Below, in pieces: positions 35,890 to 43,617 of a stretch of DNA of 64,000 nucleotides (position 1 is its first letter; each line of letters opens with the position of its first letter). The notes under the pieces were generated by a model that searched no databases, was not told the DNA's origin, and worked only from the letters and a program-made list of their open reading frames with translations. Both the position numbers and the translations under genes were made by a program. This DNA comes from Chromobacterium violaceum ATCC 12472. Its GTDB lineage: Bacteria > Pseudomonadota > Gammaproteobacteria > Burkholderiales > Chromobacteriaceae. The stretch is from contig NC_005085.1 of the NCBI RefSeq assembly GCF_000007705.1, forward strand, positions 3,481,752-3,545,751. Reading direction: 5' to 3'.

Positions 35890-36657
35890 CTACCGGGCTT
35901 GCGCATTGCGCAGCGCCGCCAGCAAAGCCTGGGCCAGCGCCTTGCTGGAGCGTGGATTCTGGCCGGTGATCAGGCGGCCGTCCGTCAGCGCGAAGCTGCC
36001 GAAGGGGAGGAGCGACTTCTCATAGCGCGCGCCCCTGGCCTCCATCTCGCTCTGCAACTGGTAGGGCACCTGGTCCTTCACCCCGGACAGCGACTCTTCG
36101 AGATTGGAGAAGCCGGTCACGCGGCGGCCTTCCAGCAGCGGCTTGCCATCCTCCGCCTGCAGATCGAGCAGGCCCGCCAAGCCATGACACACCGCCGAGA
36201 CGATGCCGCCGCTGCGGTAAATGCTTTCGGCGACGCGCTTCAGATCGGCGTTGCCGCGGAAGTCCCATATCGTGCCATGGCCGCCGGTGTAGAAGATGGC
36301 GCGGTAAACCGTCGGGTCCAGGTCGGCCACCGCCTGGGTCGATTGCAGCCGCGCCATGAAGGACGGGTCGTTCAGGCGGGCCTTGGCGGCGGCATCGGCA
36401 TGCGGCCAACCCAGGCTGCGCGGGTCGAGCGGAATGGCGCCGCCGTTCGGGCTGGCGAAATCGATGGCATAGCCGGCAGCCTCCAGCACATCGTAAACGT
36501 GCGTCAGCTCGGCGAGCCACAATCCAGTGCGCTCGGCTCGGCTCGGATAGCGGTCATGATTGGTCATGACCATCAGGATCTTGCCCGCGCCGGCGGATGA
36601 TTGCGAAGCCGAAAACGCGGGGTCTGCTGCGGCGGTTTGCATGATTGGCATGGACAT
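35890..36657 (-). CDS. DJ-1/PfpI-family protein (Hsp31-like)
   Basis: 255 residues from MSMPIMQTAAADPAFSASQS. Several in-frame codons lie upstream, but the promoter described here makes those implausible; no start has a strong ribosome binding site. The DJ-1 fold shows KILMVMTNHDRYPSRAERTG, LAELTHVYDVLEAAGYAIDF, FYTGGHGTIWDFRGN and the nucleophile elbow VSAVCHGLAGLL. Such proteins are glyoxalase- or chaperone-like and respond to reactive carbonyls. It heads an operon with merR. Confidence 0.88.
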   Translation of the reverse strand: MSMPIMQTAAADPAFSASQSSAGAGKILMVMTNHDRYPSRAERTGLWLAELTHVYDVLEAAGYAIDFASPNGGAIPLDPRSLGWPHADAAAKARLNDPSFMARLQSTQAVADLDPTVYRAIFYTGGHGTIWDFRGNADLKRVAESIYRSGGIVSAVCHGLAGLLDLQAEDGKPLLEGRRVTGFSNLEESLSGVKDQVPYQLQSEMEARGARYEKSLLPFGSFALTDGRLITGQNPRSSKALAQALLAALRNAQAR

Positions 36658-36775
36658 GGCTACCAGAGAGGGTTCTTGAAAATGGGCATGGTGCGGCACC
36701 TTCTGGATCATAGTACATCGCGCCATTTCCCCTGTCGGCTCAATTCCAAAGGCATGAAAGCGGGCGACAGACTCC

Positions 36776-36806
36776 ATGCTAAGCTTAAAGCCAGCTTGAA
36801 TGTCAA
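36776..36806 (-). promoter_or_regulatory. MerR-type promoter of the DJ-1-like/merR operon
   Basis: On the reverse strand TTGACA (36806-36801) is followed by a 19-base spacer TTCAAGCTGGCTTTAAGCT and TAGCAT. The overlong 19-bp spacer with a central inverted repeat (TTCAAG and CTTTAA) is the hallmark of promoters activated by MerR-family proteins. Confidence 0.7.
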
Positions 36807-36917
36807 CCAGCGCTCTCCCGCCCGCCCTCATGCCCCCGGCCCAGCGCCTCACGCGCGCAAGCATATGATCTAGAAAACAGTTTTCCCGCGGCCAGGAAAA
36901 ATTCTGCGCCGACAGGC

Positions 36918-36948
36918 TTGACCTTAAAGTTGGCTTTAATCCTATCGT
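36918..36948 (+). promoter_or_regulatory. MerR-type promoter of the Old Yellow Enzyme remnant
   Basis: TTGACC, a 19-base spacer TTAAAGTTGGCTTTAATCC and TATCGT. The spacer contains TTAAAG-TTGG-CTTTAA, a perfect 6-bp inverted repeat matching the site in front of the DJ-1-like gene. The two promoters face away from each other. The remaining part of the 36658-36975 gap has no gene. Confidence 0.72.
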
Positions 36949-36975
36949 GCACTCATCGCTCCCCTGGAGACAACG

Positions 36976-37770
36976 ATGAATCCCTTCGCTTCCCTCACCC
37001 TGCCCAATGGCAGCCTGCTGCCGAACCGCCTAGCCAAAGCCGCCATGGAGGAAAACTTGGCCGACCGCGACCACGCGCCGTCCGAAGAACTGATCCGCCT
37101 GTACCGCGCCTGGGCAGAAGGCGGCGCGGGGCTGATCATCACCGGCAACGTCATGGTGGACCGGCGCGCGATGACCGGCCCAGGCGGCGTGGTGCTGGAG
37201 TCGGCGCGATTCGGCGAGCGTTTTGAGCAGTGGGCCGCCGCCGCCCACGGCTACCGATCAGCCAGTTTCTGTCCCCCATCACCAACCAGCGCACCGACCG
37301 CTGGGGCGGCAACCTGGAAAACCGCGCCCGCCTGTTGCTGGACATCGTCCGCGAAGTGCGCCAGGCCGTAGGCGCCGGCTTCTCCGTGTCGGTGAAAATC
37401 AACTCGGCCGATTTCCAGCGCGGCGGCTTCAGCGCCGACGACGCCAAACAGGTGGTGGCCATGCTGAACCCGCTGGGCCTGGACCTGATCGAGCTGTCCG
37501 GCGGCAGCTACGAAGCGCTGGCCATGCACGGCCAGACCCGCGACGGCCGCGCCCCGGCTGCGCGCCATACCTTGGAAAAACACGATGCTAGCCTCGGTCG
37601 GCTATATGGCGATGGTGAAATACCAGCTGCGCCGCCTCAGCCAAGGCAAGCACCCCTGGCCCGATGTCGCCCCGGCCCTGGCGCTGCTGCGGCAGCAGTG
37701 GGACGCCAAGATGCGGACTGTACGCAACCGCCGCTGGATCAAAGCGCACGCCGTATCCGCATCGCGCTAG
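36976..37770 (+). pseudogene. Old Yellow Enzyme-family gene with deletions and frameshifts
   Basis: The first frame has the normal start (NPFASLTLPNGSLLPNRLAK, IRLYRAWAEGGAGLIITGNV) to FEQWAAAAHGY near 37255. The frame then shifts, and about 100 residues of the barrel appear to be missing. The second frame continues ISQFLSPITNQRTDRWGGNL to LSGGSYEALAMHGQTRDGR. A further gap and shift lead to the C-terminal piece LASVGYMAMVKYQLRRLSQG. About 265 codons remain of the roughly 400 normal for this subgroup. An intact protein would be an FMN-dependent NADPH oxidoreductase acting on electrophilic enones. Confidence 0.85.
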
Positions 37771-37925
37771 CGCCAAATCAGCCAGGCTGAACGCTTGCGA
37801 CGTTCGCCCGGCTATTCCCTAAACGCCGCGCCCGCTCCACAATCGACAGATCTAGCAACCCGGCGCGCCGCGCCAGGCGCGGCCATGCACGGCGGCCCGC
37901 CGGCGGCCTTGCCCAAGAATGACGG

Positions 37926-38864
37926 ATGCCCATGTCCCCTCCCCTGAATCTGAACCTGCTGCGCTCGCTGGAGGCGCTGCTGGAAACGCGCAACCTCACC
38001 CGCTCCGCCGCCAGGCTGGGCCTGACCCAGTCGGCGATGAGCCGCCACCTGGTGCAGCTGCGCGCGCAGTTCCAGGATCCGCTGCTGCTGCGCGAGGGGC
38101 AGCGCTTCGTGCTGACCGAGCGGGCGGAGGAGCTGCGCCTGGGTCTGAAGGCGGTGCTGGAGCAGGTGGAGCAGCTATACCAGCCGCCGCAGTTCGATCC
38201 CTCCGCCTGCGAACGGGAATTCTCCTTCGCCGGCTCCGATTACCTGGCCGAATACATGCTGCCGGACATTCTGGACCGGGTGCTGCCGCAGGCACCGGGC
38301 ATGCGCCTGAAGTTCATCCCCTGGCAGGCCGGCCGTTTCGACCTGCTGTCGGACGGCGCCGCCGACCTGATCTCCACCATCGCCGACGAGGTGCCGGACA
38401 ATATCTACGGCAAATCGCTGGGCCAGGACCAGCCGATGTGCGTGATGGCCGACAACCATCCTTTGCATGACAAACCCGCGCTGGAGCGGGACGACTACCT
38501 GGCCTGGCCGCACGCGCGCGTCAGCTCCGCCAGCGACAAGGACGGTTTCGTCGACATCCAGCTGGCGCGCAATGGCCTGAGCCGCCAAATCCGCATCGCC
38601 ACGCCCTATTTCGTGTCCGCGCTGAGCATCGTCTCCCGCAGCCAGCTGCTGCTGACGCTGCCGGAACACCTGGCCGTCCGCTTCCAGCGCCAGTTCCCGG
38701 TGCGCGCCAAGCCCCTGCCCTTCATCGACTACACCTACCGCTACTGGCTGCTGTGGCACGGCCGGGCGGACAAGGACCCGGCGCACCGCTGGTTCCGCGG
38801 CCATGTGTTCGACGTGCTGTACCACTCGATCCACGGCGTCAGCAAGTATGCGGGGGACGCATAG
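37926..38864 (+). CDS. LysR-family regulator
   Basis: 312 residues; a second ATG two codons later is equally possible. LNLNLLRSLEALLETRNLTR, AARLGLTQSAMSRHLVQLRA is the winged helix-turn-helix. The effector domain follows (CEREFSFAGSDYLAEYMLPD). The body resembles the NodD/ToxR-like group of LysR proteins. Next in the same direction is a LysE-family exporter, which it may control, but no operator is evident. Confidence 0.85.
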   Translation: MPMSPPLNLNLLRSLEALLETRNLTRSAARLGLTQSAMSRHLVQLRAQFQDPLLLREGQRFVLTERAEELRLGLKAVLEQVEQLYQPPQFDPSACEREFSFAGSDYLAEYMLPDILDRVLPQAPGMRLKFIPWQAGRFDLLSDGAADLISTIADEVPDNIYGKSLGQDQPMCVMADNHPLHDKPALERDDYLAWPHARVSSASDKDGFVDIQLARNGLSRQIRIATPYFVSALSIVSRSQLLLTLPEHLAVRFQRQFPVRAKPLPFIDYTYRYWLLWHGRADKDPAHRWFRGHVFDVLYHSIHGVSKYAGDA

Positions 38865-38950
38865 CGGCTATCCGCCGATGGCGGTTCTGCCCGCCGCGTC
38901 CGCGCCATAGACTTTGTCCTGATTGTCATCGAGCAAATAAGGAGAAAGTC

Positions 38951-39574
38951 ATGACCTGGACCATTTGGCTGCAATTCGCCGGCGTGTGCATGCTGGGCGC
39001 GATGTCGCCCGGCCCCAGCCTGGCGATGGTATTGCAGCAGACCGCCCGCGGCGGACGCGGCGGCGGCCTGGCCGCCGCGATGGGCCACGCGCTGGGCGTG
39101 GGCCTGTACGCGTTGGCCGCCGCCCAGGGGCTGGCGATGGTGATGGCGGCACATCCGCTGCTGTTCAAGATCATCTCCAGCCTCGGCGCCGCCTATCTGG
39201 TGTGGCTGGGCGTGCAGGGCCTGCGGGCGGCGTCCCGCCCGGCGCGGGCCGCCAGCGGCGAAACCGCCGCCGCCGCGCCGACCTCGGCCTGGCGCGCCGC
39301 GCGCACCGGCCTGGCCGTGTCGCTGTCCAACCCTCATTTGGCGGTGATGTTCGTCGCCCTGCTCAGCCAGTTCGTCACTGCCGACATGCCCGCCAGCGGC
39401 CAAGCGCTGCTGATCGCCACCGCGATGGGGCTGGACTTCGGCTGGTACGCGCTGCTGACGCTGCTGATTTCCCACCCGTCCATCCTGAGCGGCCTGCACC
39501 GCAAGAGCCGGTGGATAGACGGCTGCGGCGGCGCGCTGATGCTGCTGCTGGGCCTGCGCATCCTAGTGGTGTGA
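38951..39574 (+). CDS. LysE/RhtB-family amino acid exporter
   Basis: 207 residues, six hydrophobic segments. The N-terminal signature GVCMLGAMSPGPSLAMVLQQ matches the LysE/RhtB family, with GHALGVGLYALAAAQGLAMV in the second helix and SLSNPHLAVMFVALLSQF later. These inner-membrane proteins export amino acids or homoserine lactones; the substrate cannot be inferred. AAGGAGAAAG precedes the ATG. It is 17 bases ahead of the YbaK-like gene, likely co-transcribed. Confidence 0.88.
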   Translation: MTWTIWLQFAGVCMLGAMSPGPSLAMVLQQTARGGRGGGLAAAMGHALGVGLYALAAAQGLAMVMAAHPLLFKIISSLGAAYLVWLGVQGLRAASRPARAASGETAAAAPTSAWRAARTGLAVSLSNPHLAVMFVALLSQFVTADMPASGQALLIATAMGLDFGWYALLTLLISHPSILSGLHRKSRWIDGCGGALMLLLGLRILVV

Positions 39575-39591
39575 CGATGACGGAGAAAACG

Positions 39592-40044
39592 ATGGCATGG
39601 AATCCGCAAACCTTCGCCGCGCTGGCCGTGCGCCACGGCGGCGAGGTGCTGGAACACGACAAGCCGCTGCGCTCGGCCCGGGAAGGCGCGGCCCACTTCG
39701 GCATCGCGCTGGCGCAGACCGCCCCCACGCTGATCGTGGAAGCGGACGGCGACATCTTCGCCTGCATCCTGTCCGGCGGACGAGACGGCCTGGACTGGGC
39801 CAAGCTGGCGCGACTGCTCGGACGCAGCCACGCCCGCCTGGCCGACCGCCGCCGCGTCCGCGACATCACCGGCTGCGACGCCGGCGCAGTGCCGCTGCTG
39901 GGCCTGGACCTGCCCTGCGCGATGGACCGCCTGCTGCTGGCCCACGACTTCGTCTACGGCGGCGCCGGCGATCCGCTGAGGACGCTGAAGATCTCTCCCC
40001 GCGTCTTGGCGGAATTGAACCGCGTATCCCTCTGGTACGGGTAA
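39592..40044 (+). CDS. YbaK/ProX-type aminoacyl-tRNA deacylase domain protein
   Basis: 150 residues from MAWNPQTFAALAVRHGGEVL; GGAG seven bases before it favours this over an ATG five codons upstream. The YbaK fold reads AREGAAHFGIALAQTAPTLI, FACILSGGRDGLDWAKLARL and VRDITGCDAGAVPLLGLDLP, the last typical of the conserved GxxxG region. The family hydrolyses mischarged tRNAs such as Cys-tRNA(Pro) or Ala-tRNA(Pro). This small standalone version may have another specificity. Confidence 0.82.
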   Translation: MAWNPQTFAALAVRHGGEVLEHDKPLRSAREGAAHFGIALAQTAPTLIVEADGDIFACILSGGRDGLDWAKLARLLGRSHARLADRRRVRDITGCDAGAVPLLGLDLPCAMDRLLLAHDFVYGGAGDPLRTLKISPRVLAELNRVSLWYG

Positions 40045-40155
40045 GCGCGCCGCGCGCCGCCGCCGAGATGCCGGCCGCGCGAATTTGCGATTTCGCTTGC
40101 ATCCGGCGCGGCGCTGGCGCGAAATGGGCGTTTTACCGCCGACGGATTCGCCCGA

Positions 40156-40755
40156 ATGAAAACCACCCTACTCTGCCTCGCCCTGCTCGCCGCCGCGCCC
40201 GCCTTCGCCGATAGCCAAACGCTGGTCATGCTGCGCCACGGCGAAAAACCGGACGGCGGCTACGGCCAGCTCAGCTGCAAGGGGCTGAACCGCTCGCTGG
40301 CGCTGATCAAGACGCTGCCGGCCAAATTCGGCAAGGCCGACCAGATTTACGCGCCGTCCACCGCCAGCCTGAAGCGCGACCCGGCCGGCACCTTCAACTA
40401 CATCCGCCCGCTGGCGACGATAGAACCCACCGCCATCGCCCTGGGCCTGCCGGTGAACACCGCGTTCGACATGCTGGCGATAGACGGCCTGCAGCAACAG
40501 CTGCTCAATCCGCTGCGCCACGGCAAGACGGTCTACATCGCCTGGGAGCACAAACAGCTGCAGGCGCTGGCCGCCGACATCATGCGCCGCTACGGCGGCA
40601 AGGATGGCGCGGCCCAGGTGCCGGCCTGGAGCAAGAATGACTTCGACAGCCTGTACGTGATCGACATCGATTACGGCAAGGGCAAGCCCATCGCCCGCTT
40701 CCGGCATGACAAGCAGGACCTGAACGACCTGCCCGACGCCTGCCCCGGCGCGTGA
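40156..40755 (+). CDS. Exported histidine phosphatase family protein
   Basis: 199 residues. MKTTLLCLALLAAAPAFADS is a signal peptide, so the protein is periplasmic. The catalytic RHG lies in TLVMLRHGEKPDGGYGQLSC. The second histidine may be in YIAWEHKQLQALAADIMRRY, where the usual SHG is replaced by EHK. It is a distinct subgroup, with a C-terminal DSLYVIDIDYGKGKP segment. The substrate is unknown. Confidence 0.85.
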   Translation: MKTTLLCLALLAAAPAFADSQTLVMLRHGEKPDGGYGQLSCKGLNRSLALIKTLPAKFGKADQIYAPSTASLKRDPAGTFNYIRPLATIEPTAIALGLPVNTAFDMLAIDGLQQQLLNPLRHGKTVYIAWEHKQLQALAADIMRRYGGKDGAAQVPAWSKNDFDSLYVIDIDYGKGKPIARFRHDKQDLNDLPDACPGA

Positions 40756-40797
40756 ACGGCCGGCCGGATGCCATGCTGCGGCCGTACGCGCAGGCTC

Positions 40798-40828
40798 TTG
40801 ACTTCAAGTTAACTTTAACTTTCATCAT
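40798..40828 (+). promoter_or_regulatory. MerR-type promoter of the MFS exporter
   Basis: TTGACT, a 19-base spacer TCAAGTTAACTTTAACTTT and CATCAT. The element TTCAAG-TTAA-CTTTAA (beginning at the last base of the -35) matches the inverted repeats of the two sites at 36.8-36.9 kb, about 4 kb away. It stands 31 bases before the MFS start. Confidence 0.65.
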
Positions 40829-40858
40829 GACGGCTCCTACCGCTACAAGAGTTTCCCC

Positions 40859-42256
40859 ATGCAGCCATCCGTCAACAACGAAAGTCTCTTCAGCCAGGGC
40901 AGAACCGCGGCCTGCATCGGCGGCATCGCGCTGATCTCGCTGCTGGCCTTCGAATCCATCGCCGTCGCCGCGGCCATGCCCGCCGTCGCCGCCGCGCTGG
41001 GCGGCCTGGATTTTTACGCCATCGCCTTCGGCGGCACGCTGGCCACCTCGGTGGCGGGCATGACGCTGGGCGGCGAGATCTGCGACCGCTACGGCGCGGC
41101 CCGCTCCGCCTGGCTGGGCCTGGCCGCCTTCATCGCCGGCCTGCTGGCGGCGGGCGCGGCGTCCGACATGTACACGCTGGTGCTGGGGCGGCTGATGCAG
41201 GGGCTGGGCTCCGGCCTGCTGGGCGTGGCCATCTACGTGGGCATGTCGCGCGCGGTGCCGCCCGCGCTGCATCCCAAGCTGTTCGCGATGTTCGCCGGCG
41301 CCTGGGTGGTGCCCGCGCTGATCGGCCCCGGCATCGCCGCCGGCCTGGTCCACATCTTCGGCTGGCGCGCGGTGTTCCTAGCGGTGGCGGCGCTGGCGCC
41401 GGTCGCCGGCGCGCTGCTGCTGCCCGCCCTGAGCCGGCAGGAGGCGCCGGCCGGCGCCGCCAAGCCGATGCGCTGGCGACGCCTGGGCTGGAGCCTGCTG
41501 GCCGCCAGCGGCGCGCTGGCGCTGCACGGCGGCAGCCATCTGCCGCAAACGCAATACATATTGCCGATGCTGGCGGCCGGCTTCGCCCTCGCCTTTTTCG
41601 CGGCGCGCCGTCTGTTGCCCGCCGGCAGCCTGCGCGCCGCCGAAGGCCTGCCCTCGGTGGTGGCGATGCGCGGCCTCATCGCCGCCGCCTTCTTCGCCAG
41701 CGAGGCCTTTGTCCCGCTGATCCTGACCACCCGCTACCACTGGAGCCTGGGGTCGGCCGGCCTGGCGCTCACCGCCAGCGCGGTGATGTGGAGCCTAGGC
41801 AGCGCCACCCAGACGCGGCTGCGCGGCGACGCCGCCCGCCGCCGCGGACTGACCCTGGGCTTCGCCGCGATGGGCGCCGGCCTGTGCTTCGCGCTGGGCG
41901 CGGCCAGCCTGTCGCTGCACGCCGGATGGGTGGTAGCCGGCTGGGCGGTGACCGGCTTAGGGATAGGCCTGAGCTTCCCGATGCTGTCGGTGCTGACGAT
42001 GAAGCTGTCCCGGCCGGACGAGCAAGGCAGCAACGCCTCGGCGCTGCAGTTGAGCGACGCGCTGTCTTCCAGCATCGCGCTGGCGCTGGCCGGTTTGCTG
42101 ATCCACGCGCTGTCGCGTCCGTCCGCGCCGCCGGACGCGCTGCCCATCCTGGCGATGTCGGCGCTGCTGGCGCTGATCGGCGCCTGGGTCAGCCCGCGGG
42201 CGTTCGCCTCCGCCGCGCCGGCCCGCGCGGAAGCCGGAGCGGGTCAGCTGTCGTAA
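40859..42256 (+). CDS. MFS transporter, probable multidrug exporter
   Basis: 465 residues with about 14 hydrophobic segments. LLAFESIAVAAAMPAVAAAL corresponds to the first helix of the drug/H+ antiporter group, GGEICDRYGAARSAWLGLAA to the loop-2/3 motif A, and GRLMQGLGSGLLGVAIYVGM to motif B. It should export small organic molecules using proton motive force. The MerR-type promoter in front ties it to the DJ-1-like operon. The start lacks a strong ribosome binding site (CAAGAG). Confidence 0.87.
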   Translation: MQPSVNNESLFSQGRTAACIGGIALISLLAFESIAVAAAMPAVAAALGGLDFYAIAFGGTLATSVAGMTLGGEICDRYGAARSAWLGLAAFIAGLLAAGAASDMYTLVLGRLMQGLGSGLLGVAIYVGMSRAVPPALHPKLFAMFAGAWVVPALIGPGIAAGLVHIFGWRAVFLAVAALAPVAGALLLPALSRQEAPAGAAKPMRWRRLGWSLLAASGALALHGGSHLPQTQYILPMLAAGFALAFFAARRLLPAGSLRAAEGLPSVVAMRGLIAAAFFASEAFVPLILTTRYHWSLGSAGLALTASAVMWSLGSATQTRLRGDAARRRGLTLGFAAMGAGLCFALGAASLSLHAGWVVAGWAVTGLGIGLSFPMLSVLTMKLSRPDEQGSNASALQLSDALSSSIALALAGLLIHALSRPSAPPDALPILAMSALLALIGAWVSPRAFASAAPARAEAGAGQLS

Positions 42257-42277
42257 GCGCCCGGCGGCCCCTGGCCG

Positions 42278-43057
42278 TCACAGCGCCTGCGGATCGATGT
42301 CGGCCACGCTGTCGAACACGTAGTCCGGCTGGTAGGGAAATTGCTCCATCGATGCGCGGCTGGACACGCCGGACAACACCAGCGCGGTGCTCATGCCGGC
42401 CTCCAGCCCGCCGACGATGTCGGTATCCATGCGGTCGCCTATCATCACCGCCTCTTCCGGATGCACGCCCAGCTTGCGGGTGGCCAGCATCATCATCAGG
42501 GAGTTGGGCTTGCCGACGATGTAGGGCTTCCGGCCGGTGGCGGCCTCGATCGCCGCCAGCAGCGTGCCGGCCGCCGGCTCGTAGCCGCCGCCCTCTATCG
42601 GGTCGATCATGTCGGGGTTGGTGCCGATGAACTTGGCGCCCTGGTCGATGAAGCGCACCGCCTTCTTGATCTGCTCGAAGCTGAAGGTCTGCGACTTGGC
42701 CACCACCACGTAGTCCGGATGCGACTCCGAAATCGAGAAGCCGACGTTGTAGAGCTCGTTGATCAGGCCCGCGCCGCCCACCACGTAGGCGGTGGGCATC
42801 GCCTTGCGGGTCTGGCTTTTCAGGAACATCGCCGTCGCCATCGCGCTGGTGATGAAGTTGTCCTCGGTCAGGCCGGAAATGCCCAGGCCCTCCAGCTTCA
42901 GCCTCAGGTCCAGCGGAGTCTGCTCGGCGTTGTTGGTCAGAAACAGGAAGGGCGTTTGGGTGTCGATCAGGCGCTGGATGAATTCGCGCGCGCCGGGGAT
43001 CAGCTGCTTGCCTCGGTAGATCACGCCATCCATGTCGGAAATGATGCTCTTGCTCAT
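42278..43057 (-). CDS. HAD-IIA phosphatase (NagD-like)
   Basis: 259 residues from MSKSIISDMDGVIYRGKQLI; a longer frame exists but has no family match. The HAD motifs are SDMDGV (motif I, catalytic Asp8 and Asp10), FLFLTNNAEQTPLDLRLKLE (motif II), KPNSLMMMLATRKLGV (motif III lysine) and MIGDRMDTDIVGGLEAGM (motif IV). NagD-type enzymes dephosphorylate nucleotides and sugar phosphates in the cytoplasm. The reading is complete and normal. Confidence 0.9.
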   Translation of the reverse strand: MSKSIISDMDGVIYRGKQLIPGAREFIQRLIDTQTPFLFLTNNAEQTPLDLRLKLEGLGISGLTEDNFITSAMATAMFLKSQTRKAMPTAYVVGGAGLINELYNVGFSISESHPDYVVVAKSQTFSFEQIKKAVRFIDQGAKFIGTNPDMIDPIEGGGYEPAAGTLLAAIEAATGRKPYIVGKPNSLMMMLATRKLGVHPEEAVMIGDRMDTDIVGGLEAGMSTALVLSGVSSRASMEQFPYQPDYVFDSVADIDPQAL

Positions 43058-43380
43058 ACGGTGTATCCAGAACACTTGGTGCCGGCTGCGCGGGCACGGT
43101 CGCGGGCTACGGCATGCCGCCGCAACGGCCACAGCATAGCATGGCCGCGCCTCAGCCTCGCCGCGCCGGCCAGGTCCGGCATGCCGGAGAGCTACCGGAT
43201 GGCAAGATGGCGGGAAATTCCGCATGCGAACGCACTGTATTGCCAACAGACCGTAAACCCATGGAACGAACAGCACATTTCCCGTTCAGACCGTCAGTCC
43301 GGCGGACGCCCCTCGCGGCATCGGCCGGCGGGATGCCCGGCCATCGGCCGCGGCGTCCATCCATCATTTAAAGATGCAGT
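43058..43380. other. Upstream part of the nagD-mgtE gap
   Basis: About 320 bases between the NagD-like start and the M-box. GC-rich near nagD and again around 43310-43360. I see no gene with a convincing start, and no clear -35/-10 pair. The promoter for the mgtE leader must lie in its right half. Confidence 0.5.
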
Positions 43381-43381
43381 G

Positions 43382-43530
43382 TCTCGTTCGGCGAGGCTCC
43401 TATGCAAACACAGGTCACTGATCTGACGACGTCGAGAGACGCCCAAGGTTAGGACAGGCTTTATCGGATTAAGGTTTAGCCCAAAGTGACTTCCAACGGA
43501 TACGTTGCATAGTGCCAAAACCTAGACGCG
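43382..43530 (+). ncRNA. M-box (ykoK) Mg2+ riboswitch
   Basis: The conserved M-box blocks are present in order: GGCGAGGCTCCTATGCAAAC, then ACAGGTCACTGATC, GACGTCGAGAGACGCCCAAG, GGTTAGGACAGGC, and later TTGCATAGTGCCAAAACCTA. This is the Mg2+-sensing leader known from Bacillus mgtE and many other bacteria. It lies directly in front of mgtE, the normal target. High Mg2+ would fold it and lower mgtE expression. Confidence 0.92.
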
Positions 43531-43577
43531 GAGATCGCTTTCTGCACTCTCCTCCTGGTTGTCGCCCCCATTGAGAA

Positions 43578-43596
43578 CTGTTTGCGGTTCAAACAG
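43578..43596 (+). promoter_or_regulatory. Hairpin just ahead of the mgtE ribosome binding site
   Basis: CTGTTTG-CGGTT-CAAACAG is a perfect 7-bp stem, seven bases before GGGGA. It may be part of the riboswitch expression platform. With no T-run after it, control through translation looks more likely than termination. Confidence 0.45.
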
Positions 43597-43617
43597 CTAA
43601 ACGGGGAATTTCTCACC

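Noticed and set aside
36658..36864. N-terminal extension of the DJ-1-like protein
   Set aside because: The extra codons overlap the MerR-type promoter and would lie partly upstream of the expected transcript start.
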